Source: Takifugu bimaculatus
Lineage: Eukaryota > Chordata > Actinopteri > Tetraodontiformes > Tetraodontidae
Assembly: GCA_004026145.2 (NCBI GenBank)
Contig: CP034976.1
Location: forward strand, 6,705,178 to 6,769,177
DNA: 64,000 bases
Reading direction: 5' to 3'
Below are positions 21,138-31,763 of this stretch, piece by piece. The notes below the pieces were generated by a model that saw nothing but the letters and a program-made list of their open reading frames with translations, made no database searches and was not told the DNA's origin. Position numbers and translations under genes: made by a program. Every line of letters begins with the position of its first letter. The stretch's first letter is position 1.

Positions 21138-24100
21138 ATGTCCACCATCGAATACATTTATTACCGTGGGATTATGCTCCCCCCGCTGGCTCACAGCGAG
21201 GAGAGCCTGGAATATGCTCAGAACTTCTCAATAGAAGACACAGATGTGCTTGCTGTGACCTACCCCAAATCAGGTAGCAACTAATTCTTCTCTCTTCCAC
21301 ATATGTTCTCTCTTCCTTCAACCTTGCACGGACCCTACCTGCCCCCCGATTTACCCCAGAAACCTTTGCGGGAGTTCGAGTTTCGCGCTGAACCTCTGAC
21401 GCCTGTGCACGTAATACACAAGTCAACGCACGATTGAAAACTTCAAGATCGTTGTTCAGTGGCGCAAAATCAGCGGGGATATCATGACTACCGAGATGTT
21501 AATGTCTTTTCACGGACTTCTGCTCCCCAAAGAGATTCACGATCCGGAGAGTTTGAAGTTTGCGCAAGATTTTAGGTTTAAAGATAACGATGCCTTGGCT
21601 GTCACGTATCCGAAATCAGGTCAGTGTTTCTTTAGACTAAAACATGCTGTTGTTGCACAAGTAAACATGAGTAATTCTTCACACACAAATTATGGAAAAA
21701 GCTTATGTTGGAATCATTTCATCACTTCCGCCCATTCTTTGAATTTTGAAATAATTTATTTGAATAGAATGAATGCTTGTATTAGCTGTGACTTACACTC
21801 TGTCAAATTTAGGTTATACGTCAAAATAGATTTTGAAGTTTACTGGATGATCCTTTCGAACTCTCAATGTCTCCCTCTTGCGTTAAGGGCAGTAATTGCA
21901 CTGTTTTGTCTAAAATTTCATTTAAGTCTTCAAATTTAACAGTGACATCACCATATAAGAGTTACAGCCATTTTAGTGGACCACAATTGCTAGGGGCTGA
22001 AAACCATTTGGATTCCTTTGTACCTCAGAAAGAAACTGAAGCATTGTAGAATATGGAGAAACAATGTTTCTTGTGAAATAATATCTATTACACCAGAGGG
22101 TTTCATAGTTAGGCCCTGAAGTTTCCTTTTCCTGTTTTCATTCATTTAAAAAAAAATGTAGAAAAACACTTCTATTTCTGTCACTTTTTTATTTTTCACT
22201 TTTGTATAACTGGTGGATTATTGTGTGACCAGTGTCACTATTGCTTATAAATCATTTTAAGCTCCCCTGTTTGGTTTTAATTTGCAAATGATCTTTGCAC
22301 ATCAAAGTGGTTAAACATTACATAGACCCTGAGCTAGAGGTGACCGATTGATTGGATGTCTCAACGCAGTGGTCTTGAGAAACATCCTGAGGTGCCATCT
22401 TCAGGATGAATGACATGCAGTTTGTCAGCCCTATTAAACATGCGGCATCCGGCATTTTAGTCTCTGCCCCTGGTGTATGAATCCAAGTATTAAGATAGTT
22501 TCTTTTAAAGTTGCGGAACACTTCCTCAGTTATTCTCCCAAGACTGCTGTTGCTTCCCATCTAGGACCTTCACCCTTATCAAAGCTTGTTTACAGCTTAT
22601 TGATGTTGTGATCTTTGCAAACAGGAAATAAATCTCAAATATTGAAAGAAAAAAACCCAAATGTTTCTGAAGGGAAATAGCCCCATTTTCCACTGGGATT
22701 GTTGCAGGCTATAGATGATCACCTAGCTCTTTTCAGAACTAAATGTTAAAATTTTCATACTATAAGTCCTCAATCATACCTTTCTTTCCTGCAGGTACAA
22801 TCTGGATGCAGGAGATCCTCCCACTGGTGCTGAATGGTGGGGATTTGACACCAGTTCAGACCATTGCTAACTGGGACAGAGTCCCCTGGCTGGAGGAGAA
22901 GAGATTAGCGCTGGTTGTAGACCAGCTGCCTAATCCACGGGCAATGGTCACGCATTTGCCTTATCACCTCATGCCTCCGTCCTTGCAGACCTCTAGAGCT
23001 AAGGTCAGTTTCCTGCACAGTCATCCTGCAGCTACAAAATCTAGTTTTTTTAAAAAAGTCTTTTGTCTGGAATCCGTTCATCAGCATTTGTAACTGCCTC
23101 AGGTGATCTACGTCATGAGAAACCCAAAGGATGTTCTGGTCTCTTCGTACTACTTCCACCAAATGGCTGCATTCCTCCAGGATCCAGGAACATTTGGCGA
23201 ATTTATGAACACATTCCTGGAGGGCAAAGGTCACATATTTAATCCCCGCATGTGCACCGCACAAATTGTCCAGAGAGTTACCCTGCGAATTCTGTTTTTA
23301 TGTCAAAGTGCTGTAAATCCCAAAGTAAATCAGAGGCTTGTTTTTTTACTGCATGTCGTCCGCAGTGTTGTTTGGAAAATGGACAGATCACGTGAAGAGC
23401 TGGAGACACACGGAGCTTGGAGACAGAATCTTATACCTCACCTACGAAGAAATGGTTGAGGTAAAACTGATATAGGCATCTTTAATAGGACCCCCCCACC
23501 CTGGCTCACTGTCCTGTTTGATTGCTAACGTTGCAATATGAACACAGTGTTCACTACTATTATTTGCACTAAGCTAATTAGCAGCATGCTGTCTTTGGGC
23601 TTGGTTTTTGCGTAAAACCCTCTGGGTGTCTGAGCCGAATTACAAACCATAACTCAAAAAGAGGAAGGATACATATTGAGGAAAGTGTTGGCTCAAGAAT
23701 AGGCCCTTAAAAGAGCACTTCCTGCTTCACACTCAATAAATTTTCAGCTCTTATCCTCTCCCAGGACCTTCCTGCTGCTCTCAGGAGACTATCTGTGTTC
23801 CTGGGCCGTAATCTGAGCGAGGAAGTCATCCAGAAGATAGCAGAACATTGCTCCTTTAGGAACATGAAAGCGAATCCCATGTCAAACTTCAGCCTGGTTC
23901 CAAATGAGTACATGGACAGCAAGAAATCTCCATTCCTCAGGAAAGGTAGTGCGTCATCAGTCCCGCTGCATTTTTAGATATCAGTGTTCTTGCTGCAGCA
24001 TAAAAGAGTTCATGCAGTTGCTCTGGTGTGTGTTTCTGTCAGGCGTGGCCGGAGACTGGAAAAACCATTTCAGTTCAGAGCAGCTGGCCAAATTCTCCTC

Positions 24101-24155
24101 GGTCATCAAGAAAGAGCTGGAGAACGAAGATTTCTGTCTTCCTTGCTTAGATTAA
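21138..24155 (+). CDS. Cytosolic sulfotransferase, SULT2-like, copy 1
   Basis: Transfers sulfate from PAPS to hydroxyl groups; SULT2 enzymes act on steroids and related alcohols. Exons 21138-21273, 22795-23003, 23103-23229, 23366-23460, 23765-23945 and 24043-24155 join in frame to 286 aa, a normal SULT length. Visible motifs are the PAPS phosphate loop TYPKSGT, the catalytic histidine region THLPYH, the RNPKDVLVSSYYF segment, and the C-terminal RKGVAGDWKNHF. A second complete first exon (21484-21619, MTTEML...TYPKSG) has the same length and ends in the same phase, so two alternative N-termini are possible. The start of exon 1 has a good Kozak context (GCCACCATGT). No signal peptide is present, so it is cytosolic. 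The SULT2 assignment rests on resemblance, and the substrate is unknown. Confidence 0.88.
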
Positions 24156-25200
24156 AGACAAAAAAAAAGACATTAACATGTATTGATAACGTAGGGGAAA
24201 CTAATTACTACACCACCTTATGATTTACTTACTTACACCAGCAGCAGAGTTCCTTAATTTACTAGCCACAATTAAAAGAAACTACATACTTTAACTAGAA
24301 AACATCCACTATAGCCGTTATTTAATTATTAATAGCATTGTCGTACAAATTGTGATTTTATGTGTGTGTGTCTACTCCTCGTTAATGTAGTTTATGCATC
24401 TGGAAAATTCCTTAACAGTGAAATGACCTCACTCATGAGTTGCATCATCTAACACACCTACAGCTGCAGCAGATCTAAGCACAAAACATGCCGGTGCCTT
24501 GAATTAACCTCAGTTGAAAATTTGATTATTTGATCTGTTAGTCTCCTTTTAGCCGCGTCTTAACTCCGTCAGGGTTGTTTTCTTCATGATCTGACAGTCA
24601 AAAAAGTCGTTGAGCTCAATTACCAAAGATCCATCAATGGACAGGTGCTGAAAAGCAACCTCACAAACTGCGTTTTTAATTGGATGTCACCGCTGTACCT
24701 ATTCTCTATCCAGGGATCCGCCAATCCAGTCCTTGACTGGATTCAAGCCAGGTTTCGTATCCTCAGCAGGCCACAGCACCCCTGCAGGGGTCTAGTGGAG
24801 TCCATGCTTTGACTGTTCGGAGCTGTTTTGGAAGCAAAAGTAGGACCCACAGAATTTTAAATAGGTGTTCACCAAGCTGTGCCAGAGTTTAAATCCTCCT
24901 GTGACATTTACTGATCAGAAATGATTCTGGCATGTCTAAACTACCCTCAGATGCCTGAAATTCCTCAAACCTGTTTAGAGCAAATATTCTCCAGGATTTT
25001 CTTATGTTCCATTCCTGACCTCGGTTTCCGTGCCTGGAATCACCAGTGTAGAGTTTCACTTGTGTAATCTAATCGATCCATATTCCAAACACTGCAGAAG
25101 AGGCAGCCCATGGAATGTGGAACACGATAAACACTGATCTGCTTCGTGGTTTACGACCAATAAGTGGACCAAAACCCAATTACATGAGACAACACAAAGC
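24156..25200. other. 3' flank of sulfotransferase copy 1
   Basis: AT-rich non-coding DNA, nearly identical to 49,891-50,934. No gene seen. It ends abruptly at the Gypsy breakpoint. Confidence 0.7.
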
Positions 25201-25546
25201 AGTACTGCGGAAACAATGGCCACTTCATCAAAGCCTGCCCCATCCGACCAAAAGGTCCTGCTCACCAGTAGGGGGAGTACTGGTGAGTCGAGCTGTGATT
25301 CCCCAACCCACCGAGCGACACAACCGCCTCTTCCCCGCAACACTCTCCTGGGATAAGGAGTCTATTCCGGTGAGTGTTATCATTGACTCTGGGGCTGATG
25401 AGTCCCTGATGGACTTTTCTCTCGCGCGTCAGGCTGGCGTCCCCCTGGCGTCCCCCTGGTTCCTCTCGATCGCTCCCTGTCCCCCCAGGCGATCGATGGC
25501 CGCTCTCTGGGTAACATCACTCATCGCACCATCCCACTCACCCTAA
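25201..25546 (+). pseudogene. Chromovirus gag end and protease
   Basis: After the zinc-knuckle remnant, the retropepsin motif VIIDSGADESLMDFSLARQAG is visible. The frame is then lost near a short GGCGTCCCCCT duplication at about 25,437-25,460, so protease and polymerase are not in one frame. Confidence 0.8.
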
Positions 25547-25587
25547 CACTCTCGGGTAATCACATAGAGAGTACACGTTTCCTGGTT

Positions 25588-27300
25588 TTGCACGCCCCCA
25601 CCGCTCCACTCGTGTTAGGAAGACCGTGGTTGGAAAGGCACGACCCCCACATCTCATGGGCTTCTGGTCGGATCCTGGGTTGGAGCGTGGCCTGTCACGC
25701 CAACTGCCTTCGCTCCACCCCCTCTCCATCCAGTAATCCCAGGCCCGCGCTCACTCCCCCGGATCTCACTGGTGTTCCCCCTATCTACCATGATTTAGCC
25801 CCAGTGTTTAGTAAGAACAATGCTCTGTCCCTTCCCCCTCACCGGCCCTATGATTGCCCCATCGACCTCCTCCCCGGGGCTCCCTACCCCACGGGTCGAC
25901 TTTATAATCTCTCCATCCCAGAGAAGGAGGCGATGCGCAATTACATCACAGAACCCCTCGCCTCTGGTATCATAAGACCATCATCATCCCCCTTAGCAGC
26001 GGGCTTCTTCTTTGTAGCCAAGAAGGATGGCGGCCTGAGGCCCTGCGTCGACTTCCGCAAACTTAACGACATCACAGTTAAGAATAAGTACCCTCTTCCC
26101 CTTATGAGTTCCACGTTCGAGCCCCTCACTCATGCCCGGGTGTTCACCAAGTTGGACCTCCGCAACGCTTACCACCTGGTGCGGATCAGGAAAGGGGACG
26201 AATGGAAGACCGCCTTCAACACTCACCTCAGGCACTTCGAATACCTGGTCATGCCCTTCGGCCTCTCCAACGCCCCCGCCGTCTTCCAGGAGTTGGTCAA
26301 CGATGTGCTCCGGGACATGATCAACGTCTTTGTGGTGGTCTACTTGGACGACATCTTGGTCTTCTCCCGCACCATGGAGGAGCACCACCAGCATGTCCGC
26401 CTGGTCCTCCAACGGCTTTTGGAGAACCGACTCTTCATCAAAGCTGAGAAGTGCGTCTTCCACTCCGCCTCAGTGGGGTACCTCGGCTACATCGTGGAGG
26501 AGGGGCGGGTGCGCGCAGATCCGGCCAAGATCCAGGCTGTGGTGGAGTGGCCACGCCCCACCGACCGCACTCAGCTTCGCCGGTTCCTTGGGTTCGCCGG
26601 GTTCATCCGGCGGTTCGTCAAAGGATTCAGTCAAGTGGCTGCCCCTCTCTCCGCTCTCACCTCCATCTCGCGCCCTTTCACCTGGACACCGGAGGCTGAG
26701 ACCGCTTTCTCGGCCCTCAAGGACAGGTTCACGACGGCTCCGGTGCTCGCCCACCCAGACCCAGCTCGGCAGTTCATCGTCGAGGTCGATGCTTCGGACG
26801 CGGGCATCGGGGCAGCCCTCTCCCAGCGGTCCGAGGCAGACCAGAAGATTCACCCATGTGCCTACTTCTCCCGCCGTTTTGATCCGGCTGAACGAAACTA
26901 CGATGTGGGCAACAGGGAACTTCTGGCGGTCTATGCAGCCTTGGTGGAGTGGAGACACTGGCTGGAGGGAGCAAGGCACCCGTTCCTTGTGTGGTCGGAC
27001 CATAAGAACTTGACCTATGTGAGAACGGCCAAGAGACTCAATCCCAGACAGGGCCACTGGGCTCTCTTCTTCAGTCGGTTTGACTTCACCCTCACTTTCC
27101 GTCCAGGTTCCAAGAATATCCGGGCTGATGCCCTCTCCCGCCAGTTTCCGGAGGAATTCCCCGGCGCCCCCAGGGACCCACCATCATTCCCCCGGCCATC
27201 TCCTGGCCGATCGAGCAAGCCCAGAGAGACGAGCCCGATCCTGGGAACGGGCCTCGGGACCGGATGTTCGTGCCCTCCTCCGTCCGGCCGCAGGTGCTAG
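25588..27300 (+). CDS. Chromovirus reverse transcriptase and RNase H
   Basis: Open for about 570 codons. Reverse transcriptase motifs in order are FFVAKKDGGLRPCVDFRKLN, KLDLRNAYH, MPFGLSNAPAVFQ and the catalytic VVYLDDILVFS. The RNase H domain follows, with its catalytic acidic residues in VEVDASDAG, NRELLAV and WSDHKNL, and then DALSR. These steps copy the element's RNA to DNA and remove the template. The frame ends shortly after RNase H and overlaps the integrase frame by 37 bases, indicating a frameshift. The polymerase itself looks undamaged, suggesting a fairly young element. Confidence 0.9.
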   Translation: MHAPTAPLVLGRPWLERHDPHISWASGRILGWSVACHANCLRSTPSPSSNPRPALTPPDLTGVPPIYHDLAPVFSKNNALSLPPHRPYDCPIDLLPGAPYPTGRLYNLSIPEKEAMRNYITEPLASGIIRPSSSPLAAGFFFVAKKDGGLRPCVDFRKLNDITVKNKYPLPLMSSTFEPLTHARVFTKLDLRNAYHLVRIRKGDEWKTAFNTHLRHFEYLVMPFGLSNAPAVFQELVNDVLRDMINVFVVVYLDDILVFSRTMEEHHQHVRLVLQRLLENRLFIKAEKCVFHSASVGYLGYIVEEGRVRADPAKIQAVVEWPRPTDRTQLRRFLGFAGFIRRFVKGFSQVAAPLSALTSISRPFTWTPEAETAFSALKDRFTTAPVLAHPDPARQFIVEVDASDAGIGAALSQRSEADQKIHPCAYFSRRFDPAERNYDVGNRELLAVYAALVEWRHWLEGARHPFLVWSDHKNLTYVRTAKRLNPRQGHWALFFSRFDFTLTFRPGSKNIRADALSRQFPEEFPGAPRDPPSFPRPSPGRSSKPRETSPILGTGLGTGCSCPPPSGRRC

Positions 27301-28725
27301 AGTGGGGCCACTCCAGTTGTTTCGCCTGCCATCCTGGTGTGCGTCGGACGGCGGAGTTCGTGCAGCGGCGCTTCTGGTGGCCCAACCTCCAAGAGGATGT
27401 TCGGGAGTTTGTGGGCGCCTGCACGGTCTGTGCCCGCAGCAAGGCCTCCCATCGCTCGCCAGCAGGCCTTCTGCACCCCCTTCCCGTCCCCAGTCGACCC
27501 TGGTCTCACATAGCCCTGGATTTTGTGACGGGCCTCCCCGTCTCGCAGGGGAACGACACCATCCTGACCATTGTGGACCGCTTCTCCAAAGGGGTCCACT
27601 TTGTCGCTCTCCCCAAACTCCCTTCTGCTGCAGAAACTGCCGAACTCCTGGTCTCCCACGTCGTACGTCTCCACGGGATCCCCCTTGACGTGGTCTCCGA
27701 CCGTGGCCCCCAATTCACTTCTAGGGTGTGGCAGGCCTTCTGCAAGGGGATAGGGGCCACGGTCAGCCTGACCTCTGGGTACCACCCCCAGTCCAACGGA
27801 CAAGCCGAACGGGCCAACCAGGCTTTGGAGGCGGCCCTGCGCTGCTGTGACCACCAGCAATCCTGCCTCCTGGTCCAAGTTCCTGCCGTGGGTGGAATAC
27901 TCCCTCAACGCCATGGAGAGCTCTGCTACCGGTATGTCCCCCTTTCAATGTTTCCTGGGCTACCAACCCCCTTTGTTCCCCCAGCAGGAGCTGGAGATCG
28001 CAGTGCCGTCTACCAGGGCCCATCTCCTCCGGTGTCGGCGCATCTGGAAGGCTGCCCGCAAAGCCATCTTGCGGGCCACTGAGCAGTCCCGGCGTTCGGC
28101 CAACCGGCGAAGGAGGCCGGCCCCTGCTTACCGGCCTGGCCAGAAGGTCTGGCTGTTGGCCCGGGACCTGCCCCTCCAGACCTCGCAGACTTCCTCCAGA
28201 AAGCTGAACCCCCGCTACATCGGTCCCTACACCATCTGCAGCATCATCAACCCCTCTGCAGTCCGTTTGGATCTCCCCGCTGCCCTCAAGGTACACCCGG
28301 TCTTCCACGTCTCGCTCATTAAACCCTTCTCCACCAGCCCCCTGTCCCCTCCTGCTCCGACTCCACCTCCCCCACAGGTCCTGTCGGACGGAGAGCCAGT
28401 GTGGAGAGTTAACAAGCTGCTGGCGGTCCGCCGACGGGGAAGGGGCTTCCAGTACCTGGTGGATTGGGTGGGTTACGGCCCCGAAGACCGGAGCTGGGTG
28501 CCCCCATCCTATCTCGCTGACCCCTCCCTCCTCAAAGACTTCTACCGAGACCACCCGGATGCTCCTGGGCGGTCGTCCGGTGCCTCCCGTAAGGGGGGGG
28601 GGGGGGGGTACTGTTGTGACTCCTACTCTGGCCCCACCTCCTCCTGTGCAATCAGCTCAACCACCACCACCCGTGCCCTCTCCTCCAGCTGCACCCAATC
28701 CGCCCAAACGACTCTGCACCCATAA
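27264..28725 (+). pseudogene. Chromovirus integrase with chromodomain, frameshifted
   Basis: The first frame (27,264-28,082) holds the HHCC finger and the DDE core (LDFVTGLP, SDRGPQF, SNGQAERANQ). A frameshift near 27,840-27,860 moves the C-terminal part to a frame open to 28,725. That part carries the GPY/F-type module (RYIGPYTI) and the chromodomain (FQYLVDWVGYGPEDRSWVP). In chromoviruses the chromodomain directs integration to marked chromatin. Confidence 0.88.
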
Positions 28726-29330
28726 AAGGCCCCTCTGCACTCAGGCCAGTGCTTGATCTAACTGGTGTTTTGGCAACACGTACCGTCGACCCAGCATCTC
28801 TCCAGGCTTCCCAGCGACTCCCAGCGACCCCCAGCGCCTCTCTGTGTCTCCCTGCGTCTCCCAGCGACTCCCTGCGACTCCCAGCATTCTCCAGCGTCTC
28901 CCCCTGCTCCTCTGCAACCTTCCTAGCCCCTGTTCCTCTGCCCTCTTCCTCTTCCCCTTCCTCGGACGGATTTCCCCTGGCCTCTGGACACTTGGACTCC
29001 CCCACGGACTCTCGCCCCCGGATCTTGGACTTGGTTCGTCTGCCGCATCACGCACATGTACAACACCCCCTCCACTGATATTTCATACACGCACTCACGC
29101 ATTCACACACACACCCTCACGATTCACACTTCATTTACATCCAACATCTGCATCCAAGACATTCCCCCACGCCCCCTATAGTTTGTCTCGGCCTCCCTCC
29201 TCATTTAGTTTCTTCCCTCCTGTCCTTTTTTTGTTTCATTAAAATCGTCTGAGTTACTTTTAATTCCCGTGTCTGTCTGCCTTCTTTGGGGTTCCGCCAC
29301 ACTTGACCGCCAGCCCTCTTGAGCCTAACA
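28612..29330 (+). mobile_element. Chromovirus 3' LTR
   Basis: Begins TGTTGTGACT three bases after a 17-base G-run polypurine tract (28,592-28,608) and ends GAGCCTAACA. The termini are TGTT...AACA. Host sequence shared with copy 2 (53,514 onward) resumes at the next base. Confidence 0.85.
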
Positions 29331-31586
29331 TTTTAGCTGCCTTTCACCTCAGCTTCTGTGCTGAAAAAGTGCTTTCTTTGATATTAAGTGTAATGTTGGT
29401 ACCAGTAATCCTGTTTTGTTTCACGATCGGGGGTTTGGAAACATAGACACATACGTGTTGGCAGTTTCTCTGTCTATAGTTGCTCAACCCTCAGCAGGTT
29501 CTGGTAATGCTCAAGCTCTGTTCTCATACCCAACAGCATCCAATACAGTGGTGCAGTGGTAAGTATATCTGTTTTAGAGCAATAAATCTATCAAAAACAT
29601 CCACCTCCTTTAAAGCATTTAAATATATGTATGACTAATTTAATGAATTTTACAGAACTAAGAAAACTGGACTCTTTTAGATCTTTGATTTTCCACTTGG
29701 TACATTTTTGTTACTGCAGTTACGGCTGGAACTGGCATTTTGTTATCGGTCCGGAATAAATATGTTTTCTGACTTGTGCTGCACATACACACACTGATTT
29801 GTTTTGGGTGAACAAAGGGGACAACGAGGGCGTGTTTTCTCAGGTCATGAGAGTCGGGCTCTGTCTCTTGCTCTTTCCTGCCTGTCTTGTCCTCGTGTCT
29901 TCACCAGCACGGGGTGGAAAGATGGAAAATGAAAGAGCATAAATGAGGGTTATTGGGCTTTGTTTTTGGTTTCTTGTGTTTTTGGGTGTTTCTGTATCAT
30001 GTGTGACCCATGCAGATTCTGACACTGTCCATCTGGTTTTTGGGATAAGAAGTGGGATTGGCAAACTGCAATTTCCTCTGCCACCAGCACATTTTGTCCT
30101 TGGAGATCTTGTCCAGATGCAGCAATTGCTGATGTTTTCCTTGGTCAGGGTCACTCATCCAGAAGGTTAAATTGAGGACAACATCATTTCAGGCTTCTTG
30201 TTGTTTTTGTTATTCTAAGGTAGTTGAATAGTTGAAAACACCAGATAGCTGTTGACACAGGGATGTTAAAGGGCTTTTCCAGAGTGGACTTATGGTTTAA
30301 CGGGTCTTGCTGTGTAATTTCCAGAGACTGATGTACGGCCACCCTTCAGCCCATATCATGAGTCAAGAGCTGCTAAAGAACACTGAAAAACAAAATATTT
30401 AGAACAGAGTTTAATGGCTTAGAGTCCAGTAACCCTGTGACCTAAAAGAATGAGTGGCAGTTAACAGGAACTGGATGAACGCCTTAACACAATGAATAGC
30501 ACAACATTTTAGGCTTTCTTATGAACTTTAGTTCATTAGTTTTGTCAGTCGTAAGCTATGGAGAAGGTGCCACATTGTTGACATTCTATGGAGCTGTTGG
30601 CATGTGCCCACCCATGTTAATGGCCTCTGCTAACAGCACTCATTATGAGCACGCTCCGTTGTAATGAGCCATAATGGGACCCTTTGATAATCAACCTGAT
30701 AGGTAGCCCCTTTGGACTCTCCAGCCTCATACTGGCCCGCAGGACGACGGTATGGATGCACTCATAGGCTATCGGGAGGGAAGAGGGAGGGGCAGGCTGG
30801 CTGCTGGCCAATGGTATTGATGGGACCCAGAGGAACTGAAGGTAACTGGTTGTGGCCACCAATGTCATTCAGATGAAAGGGGAGTGATGCACTTTGTGCT
30901 CCACTTTGTCAAAAACATTGGCCAGAAGTGCCAGTTTCCTGAGAAGTGAGCACGATTGCAATGACGTCACTCCCGTGTCTGAAGAGCAGCAGCAAGTGAG
31001 TCTGACATAACTGCCATCATCACAACTGTTTCCACAGCAGACTGTAATCTGCCAACAGGAGGCTAATTAAATAAATATTAACAATTGCCCACATATATAA
31101 TTTTGTAGTAATCGGTATTAAATGAATTTGAATCATAAGACCAATTTAACCCCTATTTCGGCATATTTTGTGTTTGGTATTAGCTGTTTTACTCTAAAGA
31201 TCTGCATTGTTTTTTACTGGTTCAGTTTCTGTGCTTTTAATAAGATAAGTCAAAGTGAAAAATATGTAAAAAAGCAATTTATCCATTTCTCTTTGCCTGA
31301 GGGACTTTCTGCTTGCATCTGATAGCCTGCGGTGAAAGAAAAGAGAGACATAGGGCCAGAGGGAGTAAAAGTTTTGGACAAAGTAGGAATATGCGCAGAT
31401 GTTTGGAACAAATATGTAGAAAATAAGCAACAACACTTTGTTCGTGTTTGAGGGAATGATTGGCTGTAGCTCTTCTGGAGGTCAAGGAGGGATGAGAGAT
31501 CTTTATTTCCTGTCTCTCCCTGTCCGGCTGTCTGTCTCTCCCTCCCTCCAACCCTTTCTTGTTTCCTCTCATCTCAGCTGTGTCCC
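29331..31586. other. Intergenic region upstream of NCAM-like copy 1
   Basis: Matches 53,514-53,777 and then 57,518-59,505, with the intervening 3.74 kb missing here. No coding exon recognised. It probably includes NCAM promoter-proximal sequence. Confidence 0.7.
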
Positions 31587-31593
31587 TATATAA
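31587..31593 (+). promoter_or_regulatory. Candidate TATA box of NCAM-like copy 1
   Basis: TATATAA, 177 bases before the main ATG. The predicted transcription start falls near 31,615-31,620, right at the upstream ATG described next. Confidence 0.45.
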
Positions 31594-31617
31594 CCCCTCA
31601 CGCAGCCCCGTCTGACA

Positions 31618-31761
31618 ATGCAGTGCAAGGTGGGTAGGAAGCAGCAGGTGTCAGTGTGGCCGAGCATCACATACTGGAGGGTTCCTTTTTATCCACCCCA
31701 TCAGACAGAATATTATTGGCTGTTTCGTGCAGCTAAAGAGCCAAACGGATTAAAAAACTGA
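31618..31761 (+). other. 48-codon upstream open frame, copy 1
   Basis: The frame starts at an ATG 25 bases after the TATA box and its TGA is separated from the main ATG by two bases (TGA AG ATG). It is identical in structure in copy 2 (59,537-59,680). If included in the transcript it could reduce or couple translation of the main frame. It may instead lie at or before the cap site. Confidence 0.35.
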
Positions 31762-31763
31762 AG

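Larger units (their letters stand above)
25201..29330 (+). mobile_element. 5'-truncated Ty3/Gypsy chromovirus with 3' LTR
   Basis: Starts inside the gag zinc knuckle (YCGNNGHFIKACPI, first cysteine missing). It proceeds through protease, reverse transcriptase, RNase H, integrase and a C-terminal chromodomain, and ends in a 719-bp LTR. No 5' LTR or most of gag is present. The sequence is GC-rich compared with its AT-rich surroundings. It is absent from the corresponding place in copy 2. Confidence 0.93.

Noticed and set aside
22905..23264. Minus-strand 119-codon frame over the sulfotransferase exons (also 48,640-48,999)
   Set aside because: It is antisense to well-supported exons with intact SULT motifs.
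25993..28554. Long minus-strand frames across the chromovirus polymerase
   Set aside because: GC-rich coding DNA leaves antisense frames open. The sense strand has all reverse transcriptase and integrase motifs.
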